Shown: positions 44,199-53,647, numbered from the stretch's first letter. The stretch: 64,000 nucleotides of DNA from Streptomyces microflavus (GCF_014650075.1 NZ_BMUG01000011.1:310001-374000), one strand, 5' to 3'. Program-made: numbers and translations. Notes: generated from the sequence alone by a model not told the origin.

Positions 44199-45428
44199 TC
44201 AGCCGCCGAACTCCTCCAGGCCCTTCAGCGCCTGGTCCAGCAGCGCCTGGCGGCCCTCCAGCTCCTTGGCCAGCTTGTCCGCGCGGGCGTTGTTGCCCGA
44301 AGCGCGCGCGGTGTCGATCTGGCCGCGCAGCTTGTCCACGGCAGCCTGGAGCTGACCGGTCAGACCCTCGGCGCGGGCCCGCGCCTCCGGGTTCGTCCGG
44401 CGCCACTCCGACTCCTCGGACTCCTGGAGCGCCCGCTCCACCGCCTGCATCCGGCCCTCGACCTTCGGGCGGGCGTCACGCGGTACGTGGCCGATGGCCT
44501 CCCAGCGCTCGTTGATGCCCCGGAAGACGGCACGGGCCGCCTTCAGGTCCTTCACCGGCACCAGCTTCTCGGCCTCGGTGGCGAGCTCCTCCTTGAGCTT
44601 GAGGTTCTCGCCCTGCTCGGCGTCGCGCTCCGCGAAGACCTCGCTGCGGGCGGCGAAGAAGACGTCCTGGGCGCCGCGGAAGCGGTTCCACAGGTCGTCC
44701 TCGGACTCGCGCTGGGCGCGGCCCGCGGCCTTCCACTCGGTCATCAGGTCGCGGTAGCGCGCGGCCGTGGTCACCCAGTCCGTGGAGCCGGACAGCGCCT
44801 CGGCCTCCGTGACCAGCTTCTCCTTGGCCTTACGGGCGTCCTCACGCTGGGCGTCCAGCGCGGCGAAGTGGGCCTTGCGCCGCTTGGAGAACGCCGAGCG
44901 GGCGTGCGAGAAGCGGTGCCACAGCTCGTCGTCCGACTTGCGGTCCAGACGGGGGAGACCCTTCCAGGTGTCCACCAGCGCCCGCAGTCGCTCACCGGCC
45001 GACCGCCACTGCTCGCTCTGCGCCAGCTCCTCGGCCTCGGTGACCAGAGCCTCCTTGGCGTGCTTGGCCTCGTCGGTCTGCTTGGCCTTGAGGACCTTGC
45101 GCTCCTCGCGCCGTGCCTCGACCGTCGCCACGAGCGCGTCCAGCCGCTTGCGCAGTGCGTCCAGGTCGCCCACCGCGTGGTGCTCGTCGACCTGCTGACG
45201 CAGGTGGTCGATCGCGGTCGTCGCGTCCTTCGCCGACAGATCGGTGGTCTTCACCCGCCGTTCGAGGAGGCCGATCTCGACCACAATGCCGTCGTACTTG
45301 CGCTCGAAATAGGCCAGAGCCTCCTCGGGGGAACCGGCCTGCCACGATCCGACGACCTGCTCGCCGTCGGCTGTACGCACGTACACGGTGCCCGTCTCGT
45401 CGACGCGGCCCCACGGGTCGCTGCTCAC
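44199..45428 (-). CDS. DUF349 domain protein
   Basis: 409 residues; GTG 45428 follows GGAGGAGG. The N-terminus has a beta-rich segment (DETGTVYVRTADGEQVVGSW). The rest is helical and rich in Lys, Glu and Arg, with repeated DUF349 units: WKGLPRLDRKSDDELWHRFS, WKAAGRAQRESEDDLWNRFR and WEAIGHVPRDARPKVEGRMQ, each ending in (L/F)W.RF-like signatures. Extended coiled coil predicted by eye. Cytoplasmic, function unknown; always near relA in Streptomyces as I recall. Confidence 0.9.
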   Translation of the reverse strand: MSSDPWGRVDETGTVYVRTADGEQVVGSWQAGSPEEALAYFERKYDGIVVEIGLLERRVKTTDLSAKDATTAIDHLRQQVDEHHAVGDLDALRKRLDALVATVEARREERKVLKAKQTDEAKHAKEALVTEAEELAQSEQWRSAGERLRALVDTWKGLPRLDRKSDDELWHRFSHARSAFSKRRKAHFAALDAQREDARKAKEKLVTEAEALSGSTDWVTTAARYRDLMTEWKAAGRAQRESEDDLWNRFRGAQDVFFAARSEVFAERDAEQGENLKLKEELATEAEKLVPVKDLKAARAVFRGINERWEAIGHVPRDARPKVEGRMQAVERALQESEESEWRRTNPEARARAEGLTGQLQAAVDKLRGQIDTARASGNNARADKLAKELEGRQALLDQALKGLEEFGG

Positions 45429-45587
45429 AGCGCCTCCTCCACCTGATGCCTGCGAGGGGGTTCGCCCCCCGGGCATCGTCCACAGTTTCCTCGGGCGGGC
45501 CTCGCCCGCCCTGCACAACGCCAATCTAGGCGACCGGCCACCCGGCTGTCCGCACTCAGCGCGGCTGAAATTATCCGCTCGCGCACG

Positions 45588-45620
45588 ACGGCCCGGGGCG
45601 CGAGAGCCGCCCCGGGCCGT
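45588..45620 (-). terminator. Hairpin after the cyclophilin gene
   Basis: ACGGCCCGGGGCG-N7-CGCCCCGGGCCGT, perfect 13-bp stem, between the cyclophilin stop and the DUF349 gene start on the minus strand. Confidence 0.8.
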
Positions 45621-45629
45621 GCGGCCGGA

Positions 45630-46424
45630 TCAGACCTTCTTCACGGTCGCCTTCTTGATCTCCACGGCCAGCTTCGGCGCACCGTCGCCCGCGCCGCCCT
45701 CGACACCCGCGGCGCCGACCTTCTCCACAGCCTTCAGGGAGGCCTTGTCGAGCTTGCCGAACGGGGTGTAGGTGGGGGGCAGCTTCGTGTCCTTGTAGAC
45801 CAGGAAGAACTGGCTGCCGCCGGTGCCCGGCTGGCCGGTGTTGGCCATCGCCACTGTCCCCGCGGGGAACGTCACCGCGCCGTCGGCACCCGCCTTGCCG
45901 AGCGCCGTGAGGTTCTCGTCCGGGATGTTGTAGCCGGGGCCGCCCGTGCCGTCGCCCTTCGGGTCACCGCACTGCAGGACGAAGATGCCCTGCGTGGTGA
46001 GCCGGTGGCACTTGGTCCCGTCGAAGTAGCCCTTGTCGGCGAGCGCCTTGAAGGAGTTCGCCGTCTGCGGGGTCTTCGCCGCGTCCATGGTGAACGCTAT
46101 GTCGCCCTGGCTCGTACCGAGCGACATCGTGTACGACGCCTTCTTGTCGATCGTCATCGGCGGCGCGGGAGCCTTGCTCTCGCTCTCCGAGGGCGTCGGC
46201 TCCGGGCTCTGGCTCGCGGCCGCGTCGTTCTTCTTGCCGTCCTTGCCGTCGTCCTTGCCCGCCACGACGAACGCGCTCACGCCCACGACGGCGACCACGG
46301 CCACCGACGCTGCGACGATCGCCGTGATGCGCCTCGTCCTGAGACGGGCTTCCTCGCGGCGCTTCTGCTGGCGCTCGAACTTTTCCCGGGCGAGCTGCCG
46401 CCGCCGCTGTTCGCTGCTGGACAC
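45630..46424 (-). CDS. Membrane-anchored cyclophilin-type peptidyl-prolyl isomerase
   Basis: 264 residues; GTG 46424 with AAGGAG 8 nt upstream. Highly basic N-terminus (QRRRQLAREKFERQQKRREE), one membrane helix (~33-55, ITAIVAASVAVVAVVGVSAF), a Ser/Glu/Pro linker, then a cyclophilin domain: TPQTANSFKALADKGYFDGT, KCHRLTTQGIFVLQCGDPKG, GTVAMANTGQPGTGGSQFF. The domain faces outside and probably assists folding of secreted proteins. Divergent from the hydrolase gene. Confidence 0.93.
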   Translation of the reverse strand: MSSSEQRRRQLAREKFERQQKRREEARLRTRRITAIVAASVAVVAVVGVSAFVVAGKDDGKDGKKNDAAASQSPEPTPSESESKAPAPPMTIDKKASYTMSLGTSQGDIAFTMDAAKTPQTANSFKALADKGYFDGTKCHRLTTQGIFVLQCGDPKGDGTGGPGYNIPDENLTALGKAGADGAVTFPAGTVAMANTGQPGTGGSQFFLVYKDTKLPPTYTPFGKLDKASLKAVEKVGAAGVEGGAGDGAPKLAVEIKKATVKKV

Positions 46425-46508
46425 CGGTTGGGCTCCTTGTTACGTCGTGAGATCAGGGCTGGGCTGCCCGTACCGTATATGGGTTACCTGTGTCATGAGG
46501 AGCGCCGG

Positions 46509-46514
46509 TAGGCT
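46509..46514 (+). promoter_or_regulatory. -10 element for the hydrolase-hisS transcript
   Basis: TAGGCT, 58 nt before GTG 46573; a weak -35 TTACCT (46484-46489) is 19 nt upstream. Confidence 0.4.
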
Positions 46515-46572
46515 CTGATCTGCTGCATCCTCCGCTGCGGCCGCATCCTCCGGACGAACATTAAGGACGATC

Positions 46573-47262
46573 GTGCTCATTGCCGGGTTCCCCGCCGGGG
46601 CCTGGGGGACCAATTGCTACCTGGTCGCCCCCGCCGCCGGTGAGGAGTGCGTGATCATCGACCCGGGCCACCAGGCCGCCCAGGGCGTCGAGGAAGCGCT
46701 GAAGAAGCATCGGCTCAAGCCCGTCGCCGTCGTGCTCACCCACGGCCACATCGACCATGTCGCCTCGGTCGTCCCCGTCTGCGGCGCCCATGATGTCCCC
46801 GCCTGGATCCACCCCGAGGACCGCTACATGATGAGCGACCCGGAGAAGGCCCTGGGCCGCTCCATCGGGATGCCGCTCATGGGCGAGCTGACCGTGGGGG
46901 AGCCGGACGACGTCAAGGAGCTGACCGACGGCGCGAAGCTGACCCTGGCCGGCCTGGAGTTCGGCGTCTCGCACGCGCCCGGCCATACCAAGGGGTCGGT
47001 GACGTTCGGGATGCCCGAGGCCGCGGACATTCCGCCGGTCCTCTTCTCGGGTGACCTGCTCTTCGCCGGCTCCGTCGGACGCACCGACCTGCCCGGCGGC
47101 GACCACGCCGAGCTCCTGGAGTCGCTGGCCCGCGTGTGCCTGCCGCTCGACGACTCGACCGTGGTGCTGTCCGGCCACGGCCCCCAGACGACCATCGGCC
47201 GCGAGCGCGCCTCCAACCCGTTCATGAACGGTCTGGACGCGTCGCCGCGCCGAGGACTGTAG
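46573..47262 (+). CDS. Metallo-beta-lactamase-fold hydrolase (glyoxalase II-like)
   Basis: 229 residues. LTHGHIDHVASV is the HxHxDH metal site; SHAPGHTKGSVTFG and LFSGDLLFAGSVGRTDLPGG give the next His and Asp; VLSGHGPQTTIGRERASNPF the last His. Family members hydrolyse thioesters such as S-lactoylglutathione; Streptomyces uses mycothiol, so the true substrate is open. AAGGA precedes the GTG. hisS starts 20 nt after its stop. Confidence 0.92.
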   Translation: MLIAGFPAGAWGTNCYLVAPAAGEECVIIDPGHQAAQGVEEALKKHRLKPVAVVLTHGHIDHVASVVPVCGAHDVPAWIHPEDRYMMSDPEKALGRSIGMPLMGELTVGEPDDVKELTDGAKLTLAGLEFGVSHAPGHTKGSVTFGMPEAADIPPVLFSGDLLFAGSVGRTDLPGGDHAELLESLARVCLPLDDSTVVLSGHGPQTTIGRERASNPFMNGLDASPRRGL

Positions 47263-47282
47263 AAGACGAGAGACGTATCCAC

Positions 47283-48545
47283 GTGAGCACCTTTCAGGCC
47301 CCCAAGGGCACGTACGACCTGACCCCGCCGGACTCCGCGAAGTTCCTGGCGGTGCGCGAGGCCATCTCCGCGCCCCTGCGCGACTCCGGCTACGGCTACA
47401 TCGAGACGCCCGGCTTCGAGGACGTCGAGCTCTTCGCGCGCGGTGTCGGTGAGTCCACCGACATCGTCACCAAGGAGATGTACACCCTCACCACCAAGGG
47501 TGGCGCCGAGCTGGCGCTGCGCCCCGAGGGCACCGCGTCCGTCCTGCGCGCGGCCCTGGAGGCCAACCTCCACAAGGCGGGCAACCTCCCCGTCAAGCTC
47601 TGGTACTCCGGCTCGTACTACCGCTACGAGCGCCCGCAGAAGGGCCGCTACCGCCACTTCTCGCAGGTCGGCGCCGAGGCCATCGGCACCGAGGACCCGG
47701 TCCTGGACGCCGAACTGATCATCCTGGCCGACCAGGCGTACCGCTCGCTCGGCCTGCGCCAGTTCCGCATCCTGCTGAACTCGCTGGGCGACAAGGAGTG
47801 CCGTCCCGTCTACCGCGAGGCGCTCCAGACCTTCCTGCGCGACCTCGACCTCGACGAGGAGACCCGCCGCCGCATCGAGATCAACCCGCTGCGCGTCCTG
47901 GACGACAAGCGGCCCGACGTACAGAAGCAGCTCACCGACGCCCCCAAGCTCCGCGACTACCTCTGCGACGCCTGCAAGGCGTACCACGAGGAGGTCCGCG
48001 CGCTGCTGACGGCGGCCGGAGTGGTGTACGAGGACGACGAGAAGCTCGTCCGCGGCCTCGACTACTACACCCGCACCACCTTCGAGTTCGTCCACGACGG
48101 CCTGGGCTCCCAGTCCGCGGTGGGCGGCGGCGGCCGCTACGACGGCCTGTCCGAGATGATCGGCGGCCCCGCGCTGCCGTCGGTCGGCTGGGCCCTCGGC
48201 GTGGACCGCACGGTCCTCGCACTGGAGGCGGAGGGCGTCGAGCTCGACATCCCCGCCACCACCAGCGTGTACGCGGTCCCGCTCGGCGAGGAGGCCCGCC
48301 GGGCCCTCTTCGCCGTCGTCACCGAACTGCGCCGCGCAGGCATCGCCGCCGACTTCGCGTTCGGCGGCCGCGGCCTGAAGGGCGCGATGAAGAGCGCCAA
48401 CCGCTCGGGCGCCCGCTTCACCCTGGTCGCGGGCGAACGCGATCTGGCCGAGGGCGTCGTCCAGCTCAAGGACATGGAGTCCGGCGAGCAGAGCGCGGTG
48501 CCGCTGGCCGAGGTCGTGGCGGAGCTGACGACGCGGCTCGGCTGA
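47283..48545 (+). CDS. hisS: Histidyl-tRNA synthetase
   Basis: 420 residues from GTG 47283. Class II core: APKGTYDLTPPDSAKF, LRPEGTASVLRA (motif 2 start), YRYERPQKGRYRHFSQVGAE, histidine-site RGLDYYTRTTFEFVH, and motif 3 LPSVGWALGVDRTVLAL; C-terminal anticodon domain with VPLGEEARRALFAVVTELR. Charges tRNA-His. Likely cotranscribed with the hydrolase gene. Confidence 0.97.
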   Translation: MSTFQAPKGTYDLTPPDSAKFLAVREAISAPLRDSGYGYIETPGFEDVELFARGVGESTDIVTKEMYTLTTKGGAELALRPEGTASVLRAALEANLHKAGNLPVKLWYSGSYYRYERPQKGRYRHFSQVGAEAIGTEDPVLDAELIILADQAYRSLGLRQFRILLNSLGDKECRPVYREALQTFLRDLDLDEETRRRIEINPLRVLDDKRPDVQKQLTDAPKLRDYLCDACKAYHEEVRALLTAAGVVYEDDEKLVRGLDYYTRTTFEFVHDGLGSQSAVGGGGRYDGLSEMIGGPALPSVGWALGVDRTVLALEAEGVELDIPATTSVYAVPLGEEARRALFAVVTELRRAGIAADFAFGGRGLKGAMKSANRSGARFTLVAGERDLAEGVVQLKDMESGEQSAVPLAEVVAELTTRLG

Positions 48546-48560
48546 GACGCAGCGGAACAG

Positions 48561-48600
48561 GGCGCGGGCGGGAAGGGCTCCATACCCTCCCGCCCGCGCC
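48561..48600. terminator. Terminator between hisS and the response regulator
   Basis: GGCGCGGGCGGGAAGGG pairs with CCCTCCCGCCCGCGCC with one bulged A; loop CTCCATA. Confidence 0.8.
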
Positions 48601-48618
48601 GTTTCGCGTGGCAGGGCC

Positions 48619-49239
48619 TCAGATCAGCCCCTGACGCATCGCCCCCGTCACCGCCGCCGTCCGGTCGTTCACGCCCAGCTTCCCGAACGCCCGCAGCAGA
48701 TGCGTCTTCACCGTCGACTCCCCGATGAACAGCCGCCGCCCGATCTCCGCGTTGGTGCACCCCTCCGCCACCAGCCGCAGCACCTGCGTCTCCCGCTCCG
48801 AGAGCCGGGGCAGCTCCGGCACCGACCGCAACCGGTCCACCAGCCGGGCCGCCACCGAAGGGGCGAGCACCGTCTCCCCACGGGCCGCCGCCCGCACCGC
48901 GGCCGCCAGCTCCGCCCGTCCCAGGTCCTTGAGCAGATAACCGGACGCCCCGGCCTCCACGGCCCGCAGGATGTCGCTGTCGCTCTCGTACGTGGTGAGC
49001 ACGACCACCCGGCACGGCAGCCCCGCCGCCCGGATCCGCCGGATGGACTCCACGCCCCCGCCGCCCGGCATCCGCAGGTCCATCAGCACAATGTCCGGCA
49101 GCAGCTCGGCACAGAGCGCCTCGGCCCGCGGACCGCTCGACGCCTCGCCGACGACCTCGAGACCGGGGTCGGCGTCGAGCATCCCGCGCAGCCCCTCCCG
49201 TACGACGGGGTGGTCGTCGGCCAGCAGGACACGGATCAT
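48619..49239 (-). CDS. NarL/LuxR-type response regulator
   Basis: 206 residues. Receiver domain with acidic pocket D8/D9 (LLADDHPVVREG), phospho-acceptor D54 (DIVLMDLRMPGG), Thr (VVLTTYES) and Lys (GYLLKDLG). C-terminal LuxR helix-turn-helix: LSERETQVLRLVAEGCTNAE and STVKTHLLRAFGKLGV. Partner of the histidine kinase whose stop overlaps its start (ATGA). Target genes unknown; the VKOR gene is divergent from the pair. Confidence 0.95.
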   Translation of the reverse strand: MIRVLLADDHPVVREGLRGMLDADPGLEVVGEASSGPRAEALCAELLPDIVLMDLRMPGGGGVESIRRIRAAGLPCRVVVLTTYESDSDILRAVEAGASGYLLKDLGRAELAAAVRAAARGETVLAPSVAARLVDRLRSVPELPRLSERETQVLRLVAEGCTNAEIGRRLFIGESTVKTHLLRAFGKLGVNDRTAAVTGAMRQGLI

Positions 49240-50531
49240 CGGGGGCTCCTCGGAGGTTCGCCGGACAGCGGATTCAGGGGGAGGCGTACGGTCACCGACG
49301 TGCCCGAGCCGGGAGCGCTGCGGACGGACGCCACTCCGCCCGCCTCCTCGGCCCTGGCCCGCAGCCCGGCGAGGCCGTAGCCCTCGTGCGGTGCCCCGGG
49401 ATCAAAGCCCTGGCCCTCGTCCCGTACGGACAGGGTCAGGGCATCGGGGGCGTACTCCAGCAGGACAGCCACCGCCACGGCGTTCCCCGCGTGCTTACGG
49501 GTGTTGGCGAGGGCCTCCTGACAGGCGCGCAGGGCCACCACCTCGTGCGCGGTGGGCAACGGCCGGGCGGTGCCGGACACCCGCAGCCGGACCGGGGCGC
49601 CGGTCTGCGCGGTATGGCGCCCGGTCAGCCGGCGCAGGGCGTCGGCCAGCGAGGCGCCGGCCAGATCGGCGGGGGAGCCGTCGGCGACCAGCGACCGGGC
49701 CTCGGCGAGGTTCTCCCGGGCGGTCCGCGCCATCAGCGCCACATGGCGGCGGGCCCGCGGCGGATCGTGGTCCAGCTCCGATTCGACGGCCTGGGCGAGC
49801 ATCAGCAGGCTGGTGAACCCCTGCGCGAGCGTGTCGTGGATCTCCCGCGACATCCGCTCCCGCTCCGCCAGCGCACCGTGGGCCGCCGAGAGCCGGGCGA
49901 TCTCCTCCCGGCCCGCCTCCAGTTCGGCGATCAGCGCGGCCCTCTCCCTGCTCTGGTCGATGATCCGGATCGTCCAGCGGCCCAGGAACGCGGCGAAGGC
50001 GAAGGTCGCCGCCGCCAGCAGGAGACGGAACCCCGCCTCGCCGGCCGGTGGCCGCCACACCAGCACCCATCCCGCGTACGGCACCGCGCCCAGGACGCCC
50101 AGCACCCGCAGCGCGGTGCCCAGCCGCAGCAGGGTGAAGCACTGCGGGGCGAGCGCGAAGGTCACCAGCTGCGTCTCACCGACCAGCACCGCCGCGGGCA
50201 GGAAGAGCAGGACGGCACCGAGGACATAGCGCCGGCCCGGCGTGCCGGCCGCCGTGTCGTCGCGCAGCGCCGGACGCCCCGCCCACAGGTACCAGGGCAG
50301 CGTCAGCCCGACGAGCGCGGCCGCCACGACCCGCAGCCGCCAGGACGGCTCGGCCGCGCCGAGCACGAGGACGACCGTGACCGCCCAGACCACGGCGAAG
50401 TACCCGTCCCAGGGGCGCAACGGCCGGGCCCAGGCATCGGACCGGCGGGCCTCACGGGCGACCGATGCGCCCACCGTCAACCCGGCGGGTGCGGATTCAT
50501 CCTCACGCACATCCACCACGTGTTCCGTCAT
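49236..50531 (-). CDS. Sensor histidine kinase (HisKA_3 type)
   Basis: 431 residues from ATG 50531; in-frame ATGs further upstream exist and no clear ribosome site decides. Several membrane helices in ~30-175 with very short outside loops (FAVVWAVTVVLVLGAAEPSW, YVLGAVLLFLPAAVLVGETQ), so the signal is probably sensed within the membrane. Then a coiled linker, ERERMSREIHDTLAQGFTSL (phospho-His) and an HATPase_c domain (ACQEALANTRKHAG, DEGQGFDPG, GYGLAGLRARAEEAGG). Confidence 0.93.
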   Translation of the reverse strand: MTEHVVDVREDESAPAGLTVGASVAREARRSDAWARPLRPWDGYFAVVWAVTVVLVLGAAEPSWRLRVVAAALVGLTLPWYLWAGRPALRDDTAAGTPGRRYVLGAVLLFLPAAVLVGETQLVTFALAPQCFTLLRLGTALRVLGVLGAVPYAGWVLVWRPPAGEAGFRLLLAAATFAFAAFLGRWTIRIIDQSRERAALIAELEAGREEIARLSAAHGALAERERMSREIHDTLAQGFTSLLMLAQAVESELDHDPPRARRHVALMARTARENLAEARSLVADGSPADLAGASLADALRRLTGRHTAQTGAPVRLRVSGTARPLPTAHEVVALRACQEALANTRKHAGNAVAVAVLLEYAPDALTLSVRDEGQGFDPGAPHEGYGLAGLRARAEEAGGVASVRSAPGSGTSVTVRLPLNPLSGEPPRSPR

Positions 50532-50667
50532 GGACCCGAGCATCCCGCGGTGGACGGGATTCCCCACCCCCCGGGCGTACACCTTTATGTCCATCGAACG
50601 GCTGACCCGTCCGGGGGTGCGGCACAATGACCGTGCCCGGCTGACCACTCAGTGATGGAACGGCGAT

Positions 50668-51306
50668 ATGACGACTGCAGCGGTAGACCACCACCCCTCG
50701 TCCGACCAGGACGAGGGCGGCGGCAAGCGCACCTTCGGGGCCGGACGGGGTCTCGCCCTGCTCCTGGTGATCACCGGCGCGGCCGGACTGCTGGCCTCCT
50801 GGGTCATCACGATCGACAAGTTCAAGCTGCTGGAGGACCCCTCCTTCACGCCCGGCTGCAGCCTCAACCCGGTCGTGGCGTGCGGCAACATCATGAAGAG
50901 CGAGCAGGCCTCGGCGTTCGGGTTCCCCAACCCGATGCTCGGCCTGGTCACGTACGGCATGGTCATCGCCATCGGGATCGGCCTGCTCGCCGGCGCCCGG
51001 TACCGCAGCTGGTTCTGGCTCGGCCTCAACGCGGGCACCCTGTTCGGCGTCGGTTTCTGCACCTGGCTCCAGTACCAGTCGCTCTACAACATCAACTCGC
51101 TCTGCCTGTGGTGCTGCCTGGCCTGGGTCGCCACCATCGTCATGTTCTGCTACGTGACCACGCACAACGTCAAGCACCGCATCCTTCCCGCGCCCGCGTG
51201 GCTGCGGAACGGCCTGACCGAGTTCCCCTGGGTGCTTCCGGTGCTGTGGATCGGCGTCATCGGGATGCTGATCCTGACGCGCTGGTGGGACTTCTGGACC
51301 AGCTGA
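50668..51306 (+). CDS. Vitamin K epoxide reductase (VKOR) family protein
   Basis: 212 residues, four to five membrane helices. The VKOR cysteines are present: outer pair in PGCSLNPVVACGNIM and active-site CxxC in LCLWCCLAW. VKOR re-oxidises extracytoplasmic DsbA-like proteins using menaquinone, supplying disulfides to secreted proteins. The DsbA-like protein at 11703-12218 lacks a signal, so it is not an obvious partner. Ribosome site GGAACGG is weak. Confidence 0.93.
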   Translation: MTTAAVDHHPSSDQDEGGGKRTFGAGRGLALLLVITGAAGLLASWVITIDKFKLLEDPSFTPGCSLNPVVACGNIMKSEQASAFGFPNPMLGLVTYGMVIAIGIGLLAGARYRSWFWLGLNAGTLFGVGFCTWLQYQSLYNINSLCLWCCLAWVATIVMFCYVTTHNVKHRILPAPAWLRNGLTEFPWVLPVLWIGVIGMLILTRWWDFWTS

Positions 51307-51345
51307 CCGGCGCCCGCCGCCCGGGGCTCTGTCAGTGGGGTCGCA

Positions 51346-51351
51346 TAGGCT
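51346..51351 (+). promoter_or_regulatory. Leaderless -10 element, rarA
   Basis: TAGGCT, then 7 nt to GTG 51359. It selects 51359 over the in-frame GTG at 51335. Confidence 0.6.
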
Positions 51352-51358
51352 TCATGAC

Positions 51359-52726
51359 GTGGAGCCCGACCTCTTTACCGCAGCCGCAGAAGACCGCCAG
51401 GAGAAGGACCCGTCCAGCAGCCCCCTCGCTGTCCGGATGCGTCCGCGCATCCTCGACGAGGTCGTCGGCCAGCAGCATCTGCTGAAGCCGGGCTCGCCGC
51501 TGCGCCGGCTCGTCGAGGGGAGCGGCGGTCCGGCCGGTGCGTCGTCGGTGATCCTGTGGGGCCCGCCCGGCACCGGGAAGACGACCCTGGCGTACGTGGT
51601 CAGCAAGGCCACCAACAAGCGCTTCGTCGAGCTCTCCGCGATCACCGCCGGGGTCAAGGAGGTCCGGGCCGTCATCGAGAGCGCGCGCCGCGCCACCGGT
51701 GGGTACGGCAAGGAGACCGTCCTCTTCCTGGACGAGATCCACCGCTTCTCCAAGGCCCAGCAGGACTCCCTGCTCCCCGCCGTGGAGAACCGCTGGGTGA
51801 CCCTGATCGCCGCCACCACGGAGAATCCGTACTTCTCGATCATCTCCCCGCTGCTGTCGCGGTCCCTGCTGCTCACCCTGGAATCGCTGACCGACGACGA
51901 CCTGCGTGATCTGCTGCGCCGGGCGCTGACCGACGAGCGCGGGCTCGGCGGTGCCCTCACCCTGCCCGAGGACGCGGAGGCGCATCTGCTGCGCATCGCG
52001 GGCGGAGACGCGCGCCGGGCGCTCACGGCCCTGGAGGCGGCGGCCGGTGCGGCGCTCGCCACGCACGAGGCGGAGATCACCCTGGAGACGGTCGAGGCCA
52101 CCGTCGACCGGGCCGCCGTGAAGTACGACCGGGACGGCGACCAGCACTACGACGTGGCCAGCGCGCTCATCAAGTCGATCCGCGGCTCCGACGTGGACGC
52201 CGCCCTGCACTATCTGGCCCGGATGATCGAGGCGGGGGAGGACCCCCGGTTCATCGCCCGGCGGCTGATGATCTCCGCCAGCGAGGACATCGGCCTCGCC
52301 GACCCCACCGCACTGCCGACGGCGGTGGCGGCCGCCCAGGCCGTCGCGATGATCGGCTTCCCGGAGGCGGCGCTCACCCTCAGCCACGCCACGATCGCCC
52401 TCGCGCTCGCGCCCAAGTCCAACGCGGCGACGCTCGCGATCTCCGCCGCGCAGGAGGACGTGCGCAAGGGGCTCGCCGGGCCCGTCCCGGCCCATCTGCG
52501 TGACGGCCACTACAAGGGCGCGGCCAAGCTCGGCCATGCCCAGGGCTATGTCTATCCGCACGACGTCCAGGGCGGTATCGCCGCCCAGCAGTACGCGCCG
52601 GACGCGGTCCGCGACCGGCAGTACTACACCCCCACCCGGCACGGCGCCGAGGCGAGGTACGCGGACGTGGTCGAGCGGGTCCGCGAGCGCCTGGGGCGTA
52701 CGGGCGGCGGCGCGGACCCGTCCTGA
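51359..52726 (+). CDS. rarA: Replication-associated recombination protein RarA (MgsA)
   Basis: 455 residues. AAA+ clamp-loader-like ATPase: Walker A WGPPGTGKTTLAY, Walker B LFLDEIHRFSKAQQD, sensor I AATTENPYFSIISPLLSRS, and the C-terminal tetramerisation domain with DVASALIKSIRGSDVDAALH and FIARRLMISASEDIGLADP. Acts at stalled replication forks. Ribosome site absent; start by the leaderless -10. Confidence 0.95.
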   Translation: MEPDLFTAAAEDRQEKDPSSSPLAVRMRPRILDEVVGQQHLLKPGSPLRRLVEGSGGPAGASSVILWGPPGTGKTTLAYVVSKATNKRFVELSAITAGVKEVRAVIESARRATGGYGKETVLFLDEIHRFSKAQQDSLLPAVENRWVTLIAATTENPYFSIISPLLSRSLLLTLESLTDDDLRDLLRRALTDERGLGGALTLPEDAEAHLLRIAGGDARRALTALEAAAGAALATHEAEITLETVEATVDRAAVKYDRDGDQHYDVASALIKSIRGSDVDAALHYLARMIEAGEDPRFIARRLMISASEDIGLADPTALPTAVAAAQAVAMIGFPEAALTLSHATIALALAPKSNAATLAISAAQEDVRKGLAGPVPAHLRDGHYKGAAKLGHAQGYVYPHDVQGGIAAQQYAPDAVRDRQYYTPTRHGAEARYADVVERVRERLGRTGGGADPS

Positions 52727-52757
52727 ACAGCCGGGCGACGGGAGCCGGCCCCCGGTA

Positions 52758-53591
52758 TCAGGACGCGGCCGCCTCGAAGAGGGTGTGCATCGCCCGCCGC
52801 AGCCCGGTGACGTCCCGCACGGGCTCGGGGAACTCGAAGCGGGCGTCGAAGCACGACCCCTTGTCCTCCACGAACCGGACCCGCAGCCCGAAGCGGTCCA
52901 GCGCCACGGGCACGGCGGTGGGCCGGTGGGAGGAGCAGGCCCGCGCCGTGCGCTCGCCCAGCAGCCCGCACAGGGTGCGCATCTGGTCGTCGTGGGCGGA
53001 GTGCAGGTGCTGGAGCAGCTCCGCCTCGTGGCCGGCCAGCGGATCGGGGGCGGCGTCCCGGAAGTCCTCCGCCTCGATGTCCTCGGCGCCCCAGAGGTCG
53101 TCCACGTACGCCTCTCCGAACTCCAGCCGCAGCATCATGCGGCCCGGTTCCGCGATACCGGGTACGGAGGTGAGCCAGCCGGAGATCCAGGCCCGGCCGC
53201 GGATGCGGTGCGGTACGGAGACCGGGGCGACGTCCGTGATCTCCAGCACGGCGGTCAGCTCGTCGCCCTGCGCGTGCGTCGCGGCCCGTACGGCCGGGGA
53301 GTCCGCGGGGAATTCGAGGAACAGGTCGCCCTCGGGCCCCACGCTCCTGCTGTCCGGGACCAGGGGCTCCGCACGGGCCAGATCGAGCCCCGGTACGACG
53401 AGCAGCGCGGAGCAGGTACTCTGTACGAGAGTTCGTGTGCGCTCGGCTGCTGACGGCATCCGAGTGTTTTCAAGCCCGCTGGGACGCGGCTGACCACGAT
53501 CAGATCGGCCTTCCGTCGTAGCAGCACCTTCTGATGTGCTGCCGCTGTCTGTGCTGTCCGTGACGTGAGTGGTGTTCCCAGGGCGAGACAT
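52758..53591 (-). CDS. DUF2470 domain protein, iron-box controlled
   Basis: 277 residues; AAGGAG lies 5 nt before ATG 53591. A polar ~45-residue N-terminal stretch is followed by a split-barrel-like region (LVQSTCSALLVVPGLDLARA, GDLFLEFPADSPAVRAATH, RGRAWISGWLTSVP) and a C-terminal DUF2470 part (DPLAGHEAELLQHLHSAHDD, ARACSSHRPTAVPVALDRFG). The layout is that of HugZ-like heme-utilisation proteins; DUF2470 is linked to heme or siderophore handling. An iron box overlaps its promoter region, which supports a role in iron or heme metabolism. Confidence 0.88.
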   Translation of the reverse strand: MSRPGNTTHVTDSTDSGSTSEGAATTEGRSDRGQPRPSGLENTRMPSAAERTRTLVQSTCSALLVVPGLDLARAEPLVPDSRSVGPEGDLFLEFPADSPAVRAATHAQGDELTAVLEITDVAPVSVPHRIRGRAWISGWLTSVPGIAEPGRMMLRLEFGEAYVDDLWGAEDIEAEDFRDAAPDPLAGHEAELLQHLHSAHDDQMRTLCGLLGERTARACSSHRPTAVPVALDRFGLRVRFVEDKGSCFDARFEFPEPVRDVTGLRRAMHTLFEAAAS

Positions 53592-53605
53592 GCGATCTCC
53601 TTGAG

Positions 53606-53624
53606 TAAGGTAAGCCTAACCTAA
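53606..53624 (-). promoter_or_regulatory. DmdR/IdeR-type iron box
   Basis: Read on the minus strand TTAGGTTAGGCTTACCTTA matches the DtxR-family consensus TTAGGTTAGGCTAACCTAA at 17 of 19 positions. It lies 15 nt upstream of the DUF2470 start and 24 nt upstream of rpsD on the other strand. Confidence 0.85.
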
Positions 53625-53647
53625 CCTACAACGGAGGTCTGGAGAAC